Shown piece after piece: positions 45,265 to 54,674 of a DNA stretch of 64,000 nucleotides. A program made the translations under genes and the position numbers. Position 1 is the stretch's first letter; each line of letters starts with the position of its first letter. The notes below the pieces were generated by a model, which was not told the DNA's origin, did no database searches, and saw only the letters and a list, made by a program, of their open reading frames with translations. This DNA is from Closterium sp. NIES-65. Lineage: Eukaryota; Streptophyta; Zygnematophyceae; Desmidiales; Closteriaceae. The stretch lies in contig CANXME010002591.1 in the NCBI GenBank assembly GCA_948144175.1, positions 1,236,501 through 1,300,500 on the forward strand, read 5' to 3'.

Positions 45265-45318
45265 GTGAAAGTGTACTTAGGCTGACTGGCAAAGGCAGCG
45301 TTATCATTTCATATGGGT
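45265..45318 (-). repeat. YR element repeat B2 (54 bp)
   Basis: GTGAAAGTGTACTTAGGCTG ... CATATGGGT, identical to B1 at 45576-45629; outer 3' end of the element. Confidence 0.9.
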
Positions 45319-45384
45319 TGTAGTACATCGTTCTCGTCTTATATATGTCTACATAACAGCATACACAAATGGGTGGGCGGGTGG

Positions 45385-45572
45385 GAAATTAGAACTACAA
45401 TTTTGAAAATGAAAACGTGGGTGGGGACGAATGTCCCCACGTCCCTCTTTTGCAGGCAAAAGAGGGTGAGTAGCGCTTCGGCGCTACCTTTGCTGTGTTG
45501 GCCACGTACCCCTTTTCACAATACAAAATTTTAGAAAGTGTTACATTTCATTACACTTTCAAAAATTATCAT
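45385..45572 (-). repeat. YR element repeat A2 (188 bp) with stem-loops
   Basis: Direct copy of A1. Contains perfect inverted repeats GTGGGGAC-GAAT-GTCCCCAC (about 45420-45440), CCTCTTTTGC-AG-GCAAAAGAGG (about 45443-45464), GTAGCGC-TTCG-GCGCTAC (about 45471-45488) and GAAAGTGT...ACACTTTC (about 45535-45560). Confidence 0.92.
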
Positions 45573-45575
45573 ATT

Positions 45576-45629
45576 GTGAAAGTGTACTTAGGCTGACTGG
45601 CAAAGGCAGCGTTATCATTTCATATGGGT
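45576..45629 (-). repeat. YR element repeat B1 (54 bp)
   Basis: Identical to B2. With A2 it forms an inverted repeat across the A/B junction (ACACTTTC ... GAAAGTGT), where site-specific recombination would be expected in this class. Confidence 0.9.
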
Positions 45630-46649
45630 CTTCTGAGGCAAGTGCAGTCGGGGCTGCCGATGGCGTTCGATGGATAGCTGATGCGTAGCGGGCGAGGGAG
45701 CCGTCGAAGGATCCTGCAATTGCGTAGAGAGGGAGATGAGATGATCCTGCGCGATTGTAACGTACATCTCCTTCGCGCTGTCGCTGCCCCATCGGCCCAT
45801 GCGTTTGAAGAGCCGGTCAGGAACTCCGAGGCTCGCCGCTGCAGTGGCTGCGCCTTTGCGGAATGAGTGGGTTCCGATGTGCGCGACATCCAGTCCAGCT
45901 TGCCTGCCGGCTGCGAGGCACCAGTTTCTGATCGTAACGTAGGATGGCGATTTGTCGTTCGGTGTGGCTTGTGAGTTCTTTGGGAAAACCCTTATCAGCG
46001 GTCCATGGGGCACCTTTGTGAGGCCTGCGATGTGTATGAATGCGCGCGTGCACCTCACCGGGCAGTATGGGCCTGGAATTGCCGCCACGGGGATCCAAAC
46101 TCCCCTCCCCTCCTGGTCTGTCTTGGAGTGCGGAATGAGCAGCCACATTGCCTTCTCCTCGAACTGTACGTCATTCCATTGGAGCGAGACGAGGTTGGAG
46201 TAGCGCAAGAATGCCGAAAACATGAGAAGAGGAATCAATCCTTTCTGGTATTCCGCAGGAATTGATGATTCGAGGAAGGGACGAGCCATGTCGTGCACTT
46301 GATGGAGAGATATGGGCTCTTTGGTTCTTGTAGGGCGGGGACCATGTCTCTTGGCGAACTCCCGCACTTGCAGGGTGAGTGGGCCGGCGGTAGGGGAGGT
46401 TTCGCCTGTCATGCGGTGGGCAAAGGCTACTGCCGAACACGTGAGGTTGATCGCGGAGAGAGTTGCTTTGTTGTTGAGCGCATGGATGAGATACAGCGCT
46501 AGCGTCAGGTCGGTTGCCGGGAGGAACTCGAGCTTAACTTGGGTACAGAAGGTGCGAAATCTCTGCCAATAAGGTTGGTACGTCTCGATTGTAGATGGTG
46601 CGCGAACGTGGCTAATTACGTGCAGCAATTGTTGCTTTAGTTTGGCCAA
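45615..46649 (-). CDS. Tyrosine recombinase (integrase) of YR element
   Basis: 344 residues from a non-ATG start codon (TTG); a true start may lie on a spliced or frameshifted transcript, since the frame stays open upstream to near the end of the RT ORF. Catalytic set of the phage-integrase superfamily: R149 (FSAFLRYSNL), K176 region (PHSKTDQEG), H261-x-x-R264 (THSFRKGAA), W287 in the second His position (GRWGS) and Y296 (KEMYVTI). The N-terminal part has the SAM-like DNA-binding fold region (TIETYQPYWQRFRTFC). It would join a circular cDNA to the genome. All key residues are present and the frame is intact. Confidence 0.92.
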   Translation of the reverse strand: MAKLKQQLLHVISHVRAPSTIETYQPYWQRFRTFCTQVKLEFLPATDLTLALYLIHALNNKATLSAINLTCSAVAFAHRMTGETSPTAGPLTLQVREFAKRHGPRPTRTKEPISLHQVHDMARPFLESSIPAEYQKGLIPLLMFSAFLRYSNLVSLQWNDVQFEEKAMWLLIPHSKTDQEGRGVWIPVAAIPGPYCPVRCTRAFIHIAGLTKVPHGPLIRVFPKNSQATPNDKSPSYVTIRNWCLAAGRQAGLDVAHIGTHSFRKGAATAAASLGVPDRLFKRMGRWGSDSAKEMYVTIAQDHLISLSTQLQDPSTAPSPATHQLSIERHRQPRLHLPQKTHMK

Positions 46650-46681
46650 AAGTCCTGAAATGACACATTGAAATATTGTTA

Positions 46682-48718
46682 TTAGACTGTATAGTTTATA
46701 CGCAAAGCAATGATTGGGCTATGAGGCAATCCGAGACCAGAGAATGCAGCTGTGTGTGAACCTGCCCAAAGGCATTGACTGCCTTGGGCAAGGGAAAGGT
46801 GCTCGACTACTGCTGGAGCCCACGATTGAGTGGACGGTTGAAGAAGCGGCCACCATGACGCTCCGGTCCACTGGGGAACGACGAGCGTGAGTTCTGTCTG
46901 CGTCAGTTCCGCGTGGCGGAGTGTAGCGGGAATTAAGTGTGGAGGCGGGAAGGCAAAGCATCGCTCGCCTTTCCACGAGATGGAAAATGCGTCGACGGCG
47001 AATGCGTCGGGGTGCGGTATCTTGGAGCATAAGCGCTGAACGTGATTGTTCCGAACGTTAGCAAAGAGATCAATTGTGTGAGGCCCCCAGCGTCGTTCCA
47101 AGAGGCGAAACCAAGGTGCATGTAGGGAGTAGTCGTCAAAATCTTGCATCTTGGATAGGTCATCCGCATGGGCGTTGAGCTCCCTCGGAATCCATTCGAT
47201 CGCGAGGCGTGTTGTGTTGCCGAGGCAGAACTGGACGATCGCTTGGCATGTCGACGTAAGATCCGCCTGACGGGATCCCCCCTTGCGCAAGATAAACATG
47301 ACTGCCTGGTTGTCCACCCGGACGAGGACGTGAGCACCCACGATTTGGGTTGCGAACGTCCGCAGTGCCCAGAGCACTCCCTCGAGCTCTCGCCGCGTAC
47401 TAGATGTGGGGAGAAGCCCTTGTGGCATGCACTCGCTTGCCTCGCATGATGTACTTGGGAACTTGGCCAAGGTGGCACCCCAGCTGTGCGCGCTCGCGTC
47501 GACGTGTATCACTGCATCAAAACGCTGACTATGGTGGAATGGGGCGCCATTGAAACGATCAAAGTGCATTGTCCAAAACGGCAGCTCCTCGGTCGCTCCT
47601 GGTGACAATAAAACCTTTGAGTTCCATGACCATGCGGAGTCGATCAAGTGGAGCAGCTCATGGCTGAAGGCCCGCGCCGTCGTGCCCAGCGCGAGCGACA
47701 TGGAGCTGAGAAATCCAGTGATCCGGGCTATCTTGCGAATCGGCACTTGACGACCCGATTGCCCGTTTTGTATAAGTAGGTGGAGCTCCTGCAGTAGTTG
47801 TTCGCGCCGATCCTTTCCGACCAGGAACATCCCTCGTTCTGTGTCAAGCTCCATCCCTAAAAAGCGCAAGTGGTGTGCGGGATGCAGGTGTGATTTCTTA
47901 GAATTTATCACGAATCCTGCCGCCTTCAAGTCGTGGAGAACTTCGACGCACGTCGAACGGGCTTGCACCTCGGAGTTGCAGAGGAATAGTAGATCGTCCA
48001 CGTATGGTATTACGCGCACTCCGCGCGCGCGCCATCTCTTGACTAGTTGCTTAATAAGCTGGGTGAAGATGAACGGGGCTGTTGCCAGGCCGAAAGGTAA
48101 GGATGTGAAGCAATAGAATTTTCCGCCCAATTGAAAGCCCAAAAACTTCCAGCATGATGGGTGGATTTCGACGTGGTGGTAGCCTGACTTGAGATCGATT
48201 GTGAACATCCAGTCGTGTGGGCGAATGATTTCCGCGACCCGACTCAAGCCTTCGTACTTGAACTTGGGAACTTGGAGGTGAGCGTTGACCTTCCGCAGGT
48301 CAAGGATGAGCCGGCATTTGTCTCGTTGCTCCACAACATTGAGCGGGCTGATGCACGTCAGTGCGGCTTTCGACGAGACATGCATCGCGGCGCCTGACGC
48401 GATGAGGTCGCTAACCGTGTCTTGGGTGAATGACATGTGTGCTTGAACACCTGCGTGATTGGGCGCTTCGAAGGGGAGAGGCTCTGCGCCCTTCCATGGT
48501 AGCCAGTACCCTTTGGCAATGATGGAGAGGATAAGACTGCTGTCGCACCATGATAGCCACCAATGGAGGCTGTTGCGCAATCGCATTCGCATGATGGACA
48601 CCATGTTGTCCGTTATTGCGTGCTCGTATGGGTCCCAATGAGCACTCCGCCACTCGCCTTCCACTTCTGCAATTAATGGGCAACCGAGGTTGTGTGGGTG
48701 GGGGGGGACCAGGGCCAA
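46682..48718 (-). CDS. Reverse transcriptase-RNase H of YR element
   Basis: 678 residues, intact. RT blocks: CRLILDLRKVNAHL, WMFTIDLKSGYHHVEI, FTSLPFGLATAPFIFTQL, VIPYVDDLLFLC (catalytic YVDD), then the thumb (LRFLGMELDTERG). RNase H follows: VIHVDASAHSWGATLA, RRELEGVLWALRTF, VLVRVDNQAVMFIL. This RT type, with LDLRKVN and DLKSGYHH, is the DIRS-order type and differs from gypsy or copia. It lies upstream of the recombinase in a different frame, as in other DIRS-order elements. Confidence 0.92.
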   Translation of the reverse strand: MALVPPHPHNLGCPLIAEVEGEWRSAHWDPYEHAITDNMVSIMRMRLRNSLHWWLSWCDSSLILSIIAKGYWLPWKGAEPLPFEAPNHAGVQAHMSFTQDTVSDLIASGAAMHVSSKAALTCISPLNVVEQRDKCRLILDLRKVNAHLQVPKFKYEGLSRVAEIIRPHDWMFTIDLKSGYHHVEIHPSCWKFLGFQLGGKFYCFTSLPFGLATAPFIFTQLIKQLVKRWRARGVRVIPYVDDLLFLCNSEVQARSTCVEVLHDLKAAGFVINSKKSHLHPAHHLRFLGMELDTERGMFLVGKDRREQLLQELHLLIQNGQSGRQVPIRKIARITGFLSSMSLALGTTARAFSHELLHLIDSAWSWNSKVLLSPGATEELPFWTMHFDRFNGAPFHHSQRFDAVIHVDASAHSWGATLAKFPSTSCEASECMPQGLLPTSSTRRELEGVLWALRTFATQIVGAHVLVRVDNQAVMFILRKGGSRQADLTSTCQAIVQFCLGNTTRLAIEWIPRELNAHADDLSKMQDFDDYSLHAPWFRLLERRWGPHTIDLFANVRNNHVQRLCSKIPHPDAFAVDAFSISWKGERCFAFPPPHLIPATLRHAELTQTELTLVVPQWTGASWWPLLQPSTQSWAPAVVEHLSLAQGSQCLWAGSHTAAFSGLGLPHSPIIALRINYTV

Positions 48719-48974
48719 GGTCGATTAGACACGAGATAATACGGGACACTTCGTCGGGCAAACTATGTCGCTTGTCTTCTACCGCCGTCGTGCCTCCCCG
48801 CACTCCCGGGGTTTTTTTTTTCTTCTTCTTTTTTCTTTGCTTGCGCATTCATCAGCTTTAATACCCTTGCAAGGTTTTTTTTTTTTTTTTTTTTTAACAT
48901 TGCCTTACAACGAGATCGGCGCATTTGCGTCACTTGGTCCCACGACCTTGTTCATCACGATGTCGTCGTGATAG

Positions 48975-49403
<429 letters not shown>

Positions 49404-49533
49404 TGTCAGAATATTATCTTATTGTTCTAGCCTGTAGTGGGGTGCTCTATAGCGAGTACAACCCTTCTAGGGTTTGCTATTTGTATCCTCATTCTTGCTA
49501 GTTCAATCCTCTTTCTTCCTTTAAACTTTGACA
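49404..49533 (+). repeat. 5' LTR of non-autonomous copia derivative
   Basis: 130 bp; ends TTTGACA, directly followed by the primer binding site. Preceded by target duplication CTTCT. Confidence 0.95.
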
Positions 49534-49611
49534 TGCTATCAGAGCAGGTCGATCCCCTTGGATCGATCCTGTGGGTGGGTTTCCACCTCGCTTCCGCTGC
49601 TACCTTTCCTT

Positions 49612-49751
49612 CCCGCCGTGCGCCCCGAGGCGCGCGGCGGTTTTTTCTTCCCGCCGTGCGCCCCGAGGCGCGCGGCGGTTTTCTGCCCGCCGTGCGCCCC
49701 GGGGCGCGCGGCGGTTCTTTGCCCGCTGTGCGCCACGGGGCGCGCGGCGGG
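49612..49751 (+). repeat. Four tandem leader hairpins (CCGCCG-TGCGCC-CCGA-GGCGCG-CGGCGG)
   Basis: About 29-bp inverted-repeat units at roughly 49612, 49650, 49686 and 49723, each able to form a long GC stem with a 4-6-base loop (CCGA in the first two, CCGG and CACGG in the others). The autonomous copia has one related hairpin with the same CCGA loop at 31793-31810. Confidence 0.8.
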
Positions 49752-50830
49752 CGTCTGCTCTACGCCGCGGCCCCGCCCTACGTCGCGGCCCTGCCCGACC
49801 GTCGCGGCCCCACCCTACGTCGCGGCCCTGCCCCTCGTTGCGGCCCCGCCCTGTGTCGCGGCCCCGCCCCTCGAAGCGGCCCTGCCCGACCGTCGCGGCC
49901 CCGCCCTACGTTGCGGCCCTGCCCGACCGTCGCGGCCCCGCCCCTCGTCGCGGCCCCGCCCCTCGTCGCGGCCCCGCCCTACGTCGCGGCCCCGCCCTGT
50001 GTCGCGGCCCCGCCCCTCGAAGCGGCCCCGCCCTACCTGTCGCGGCCCCGCCCTGACCGTCGCGGCCCCGCCACTCGTTGCGGCCCCGTCCCTTGTCGCG
50101 GCTCCGCCCTCCGATCAGGTCCGTGGTGGGCCCTTTCCTCCACACCCCCTCCCCCCCCCCCTCCCTCCCATTTCCCGTCGTCTGTCGAGGCGACCTGAGG
50201 GGCGAGCTGTGGGGTGGCGGGTATGGGGGTGGTCGGTGTGCCTTCCTCCCTTTCTCCTCCTCCTCCTTCGTCTCCCACTGCTGCAGCTGTCGCTGAGGGG
50301 GGTGGTTGTGTGGGAGACTGGGTTTAGGGTTTCAGGGGGATGTGTGGGAGTAGAGCTAGTGGTGTAGCAGTGGGTGTGTATTAGGGGGGTGGGACTGTGT
50401 GCGGGAGGATGAGCGGAGGTTGCCAGTTTGTCGTCAGCAGCACCTGTAGTCCGGGGCGCTGTCCCGGTAGCCCAGTCGTAGCCAGCTGTGCCAGCCGCCC
50501 GTGGGTCCGTTGCCCGTCCGCCGCTATTTGAGCCGCGGGGCCTGTTACTCCTGTAGTCCGGGCGCTGTCCGGTAGCCGCTGTGCCAGTCTGCCTCCTGTT
50601 GCCCGTGTGTCTGCAGCTTCAGCCGTCGCCTCCCGTCTCCTCTCCCCTCACTCTCCCTCCTCCTCCTCACTTGCCCGTTGTGACTACCACTAGCTTTGCT
50701 TATAATTGTAAACTCTAAACTATTTCTTCTTGAACTTGTGCTCAGAATGTGTGGTGACATTGTGATCCACCCTGAGCTTGTTTTGCTTTGCCTGCTCTGC
50801 TGATTACACCCCACTTTGGCTATGGGGGTG

Positions 50831-50960
50831 TGTCAGAATATTATCTTATTGTTCTAGCCTGTAGTGGGGTGCTCTATAGCGAGTACAACCCTTCTAGGGT
50901 TTGCTATTTGTATCCTCATTCTTGCTAGTTCAATCCTCTTTCTTCCTTTAAACTTTGACA
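50831..50960 (+). repeat. 3' LTR of non-autonomous copia derivative
   Basis: 130 bp, same as the 5' LTR by eye; followed by target duplication CTTCT at 50961-50965. Confidence 0.95.
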
Positions 50961-51105
50961 CTTCTCTCGGTCCTTGCTTTGTCTTGCACTCCTGGCCAAT
51001 TCCTCCTCCGTGGCTGCCTTCCTCAAGAGGGGGCTGATGTTTTATTTGTTGTGCCATTTGTCTTCTCGTTTCGTGTTGGCTCCCTTTCTCTCTCTCCATT
51101 GTTCG

Positions 51106-51145
51106 TTTTTTTTTTTTTTTTTTTCAATAACAACAATCTTTTATT
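51106..51145 (-). terminator. AATAAA signal and A19 tract downstream of YR gag
   Basis: On the minus strand AATAAA (51145-51140) is followed 15 bases later by 19 A's (51124-51106). It looks like the genomic imprint of a polyadenylated 3' end located after the gag stop codon. Confidence 0.6.
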
Positions 51146-51324
51146 AATCCACACAAAGGCATACAAGCCAAGCCTACACCATAACCAGCCCCTACGGCTG
51201 CCATCTTGCCCTGGCCCCCATGGCCTATCCTACTCCCCAAGGCTCCTAACCAGCCTACGCACCACCGGTGCATCCACCTACGCCCCCCGGCATAGTGGCA
51301 AGGGGCGCCGCCCCATGGGTCCTC

Positions 51325-52695
51325 TCACACCACGGGTGCGGGACCTTGTGCGCCACGCCCTCCCATAGGGCAATTATTTGCCATATGGCCGGGCTGGCCG
51401 CAACGGAAACACACCCCCTTGAAGCGGGGCTCGTGGCAGCCCGCGGGTGGCATGCCTTTGCTTTCTGGTTCACCGTCTCGAGGGGGAAGGCGGCCTCCGC
51501 GGGCGAAGCCGGTACGTGCACGCTTGAGGGCCGCCACGTCGGCTACCGCGAGCTTGTACGAGCGGGATGTGAGCACGCTCTTGGCTTGGTACAGCTGGAA
51601 CCGATCCGCCGCTTCGAAACCGGCCTCATCCGCCACCAAGAGCACCTCGAAGCGTTTGTTGATCAACGTGTCGATTTGCTCCACGTTGGAGAGCGCGCCC
51701 TCGACGTCGCCGTTTTGGAGCTTGAACTCGACGTGCCTCAGGTGAGCTTGAATTGCAGAGAACACCTCCGCCTGGTCACGCACTCCCTTGCGCATGAAGG
51801 TAGTAGCTGCGGGTGAAGGGTTGAGGGGGGGAAGGGGAGGTGCGGGTGCGAGAATGCGACGACGGGCAAGGTTGTCGGGGGCCTCACCGTCTTCATTTTC
51901 TGAGTCGTCGCTGTCGTCGGGGATACGGGCTTGGGTTGGTGCCGGAGCTGGGGCGGGAGCAGGAGCAGCGTTGTTGGTGCGAGCGATTTTGGTGGAGCGG
52001 GGAGCCGCGACAGGTTCCTTCTGCTTTTCGATTTTAGCTTACGCAGAAATTTCTTCAGCTGATGTAGCTGCAGTCGACGGTGCGTGCTGCTGCAATAACG
52101 AGAGCAGCGCCTGCAGTTGCTGCGCGGTCAAAGGGGTGGGGGCGGCGTTGACCGGGGTGACGTCAGCGGAGGGTGCCGCGCGCTGGCGTTTCTGGGTCGT
52201 CGGCCCGGATGGACCCGCGTCAGCGCCGGTCAAGACGACCGCCGCGTCAGCGGCGGTCGTCGTCTTCTGCGCAGCACGCGCGTGCCTGCCAGGCACGCGC
52301 TCTTCAGCAGCAGCCACGCGCGACTGTACAACAGTCGCGCGTTCCTCAGGGGGGGTCCGAAGGGTGCCTCCGAGCAGGAGGTCGACCGCCGAGGGTCCCT
52401 CGCTTGAAATTTCCTCGGCGGGACGTTTTCCGCCGCGACGATCCGTTGTCCCGGCCGGAGTCGAGGTTTCCGCCGCGTTACCGGGGCTAGAATTATTCGA
52501 ATTGTCGCGGTTAAGTGCCGTGTTGACCGGAGCCATCGTTGCGAGGTTGCGCTTAAGGATGTCGTTAAGGAGCGTTGACGGGGCAGTGAAGCGCGGAAGC
52601 GACTGAGTCTTCGCCAGTGTGGACGAGAACGAAATTAGAACTATAATTTTGAAAATGAAAACGTGGGTGGGGACGAATGTCCCCACGTCCCTCAT
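51325..52695 (-). pseudogene. gag: YR element Gag with one in-frame stop
   Basis: The frame opens in repeat A1; the likely start is MAPVNTALNRD near 52534, an Ala/Pro/Thr-rich disordered N terminus. A TAA near 52039 interrupts it, but the same frame continues with acidic IPDDSDDSENEDGE, a helical segment (VFSAIQAHLRHVEFKLQNG, INKRFEVLLVADEAGF) and a CCHC zinc knuckle (CFRCGQPGHMANNC, about 51380) before the stop at 51325. A single nonsense mutation, or a recoded stop, separates the halves. Confidence 0.85.
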
Positions 52696-52818
52696 TTGTA
52701 GGCAAAAGAGGGTGAGCAGCGCTTCGGCGCTACCTTTGCTGTGTTGGCCACGTACCCCTTTTCACAATACAAAATTTTAGAAAGTGTTACATTTCATTAC
52801 ACTTTCAAAAATTATCAT
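52631..52818 (-). repeat. YR element repeat A1 (188 bp)
   Basis: Outer 5' end of the element and direct copy of A2. The first stem-loop is preserved; the second and third have mismatches (CCTCATTTGTAGGCAAAAGAGG; GCAGCGC-TTCG-GCGCTAC). Confidence 0.92.
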
Positions 52819-54674
52819 TTTGATTACCATTGTTTGCATGCTCTCCCACCCTCCCCCTCCCCCCCCTTTTTCCACCCTCCCATCCCCTCATCCAACATCC
52901 CAAAACGCATCTCCCATCCCTCATCCCCCTCCGGGGGGGGTGAGGGCCTTCAACCACCCATATGAGATGAGGATCTCCATCGGTTTTATGTACTAATAAA
53001 CTTTCGTACACTGATATATCATAGTTCTGGGCAAGTGCTACTTCCCCACTACTGAACCACCATTCCCGCATTGTTTTTGTCACTATGTTTATTATTGTTG
53101 ATGCAAAAAAGGTGCAATGCTACCAAGTAAGCTAAGTAGCCCTCACCATATTTGTTTGTGGTCCATTGTTGTCTGCTTTTACATTGCCAATAATACAATA
53201 GAGGCATGGAAAACCACATATATATAAATATTTTTTATGCAAGCTCTTTTCAACAGTGACATTCATAATGTACGGTCTTGCTTGGTTTCTGGATGCTACA
53301 AAAGCTAAGAGTGCATATGTTAACTGTATACTCTGAGCGGTGTACTTATTAGCTCCATTGTCTCTGTTACATAACGTAAGCAAGCAGGACGCCTTCCAGA
53401 TAGTGCAAGCAGTGGTTAGCTTGGTGTTTTCTGCTGACGTGGCGAGAAAGCTTTCGATTGGAGCTGTTGTTCAGCTTTCGATTCAAAGTTTAGAAAACAC
53501 CTGACATGGCCGGTCAGGTCCGGTTGGCTACGCGGACAGTATCCAGACGTTGGGCATTGAGGAGAACTTGCGCGAACACAACTTGCGCGTGTGACCAGAG
53601 TCATTTTCACAATGGCGGAGAAGTTGCAGTTTGCGGTTTGGTCTGCGCAAGGGACAAGGTTCCGACAACACCAGTCTGGCGCAGCACTATCTGGGCTGCA
53701 ATGTGGGTTGTTTGAAACGAGTGCATAGGGGAGGGACATAGTTGCACGTTCCTGAGATGCCCCCCACTGTTATTTTCGCCAAGGCATTGGCCTGAAAGCG
53801 ATCGTTTCGACCAGCCACGTTGTGAACAGTGCACTGACCGCACTGATTCGCGTGAAACGAAGGTTTCAGCCGACCCACCTGAGCGGTGGTGGTGGAGTCA
53901 GAGCCACAAAAAGACGCAAGGTATGTTTTCAATCTCCCTCGCGGAGTGCGGATCAGATAGTACAATGATCAGAAATCGAAGCGCAGGATATTCCGACTTC
54001 ACCTGGCGAACTCGAGGATGCTGTTGAGCGTCGTAGAAGAATCGTAAGGCTGTCAAAATCTCACCTGAAACGGTCGCAATTGTTTCGCGAACTTCACATG
54101 AACGGAACGGCCTGCTTCCAACATTTCCGTAGTTTTCACCTGAGTTGAGGGGCCCCCAGCTTTCCCGCTCGTCTCCTCCTCTGCCTCATCCACCTCTGGC
54201 ATTCCACCCTCTTCGTCGCCCCAGTAATGGCTGATGCATCGTGCCAGTCTCGTGACTGCTGCCTTGTGCTCCTCAGCAAAACCACTTCGCTGTGATGTCG
54301 TAGCCTCTGTTCCTGCAACAGAACGCCTACGCTCATCCCAGAAGGATCGCTTTCACCAAGGAATTAGAGCCTGGCTGGCTCCGAATACAATGACCTAGGT
54401 TTGACTACCAACCGCTGATCGATCATGGAGGACTTTCTGTAGTTCAACGTAGAGACCGTAGTTTAGGAGTGGCTGTTCTCGTTCGCCGTGCTTGTTGGTT
54501 GGAGGCTGGTAGCGTTTCGAAGGAGAGGAGGCTTTACAGGGTTAGCGGGAGCAGCAGGTCAACTCGTCCTCTGTCCGAACCCATTCCGAGAGATCCGTTA
54601 ATTCCGGCTTAATTTTCCCCGTTGATAACTACCTCACTCTCGCCAGACCTACCCCACCCTAGAATAATCACGCC
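52819..54674. other. Intergenic region, no gene recognised
   Basis: AT-rich to mixed sequence with only short frames lacking recognisable domains. A C-rich stretch lies at 52845-52930. The last few hundred bases must hold the promoter and leader of the glycosyltransferase gene. Confidence 0.45.

Larger units (their letters stand above)
49404..50960 (+). mobile_element. Non-autonomous copia derivative (LARD/TRIM-like), 1557 bp
   Basis: Two 130-bp LTRs that look identical (49404-49533, 50831-50960; TGTCAGAATATT...CTTTGACA), primer site TGCTATCAGAGCAGG at 49534, polypurine tract CTATGGGGGTG before the 3' LTR and a perfect 5-bp target duplication CTTCT (49399-49403 and 50961-50965). No protein domain is present. 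Its LTR length, leader repeats (GTCGCGGCCCCGCCC), 3' internal sequence (GTGATCCACCCTGAGCTT) and polypurine tract match the autonomous copia at 24429-31988, so it was probably mobilised by such an element. Insertion is recent. Confidence 0.95.
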
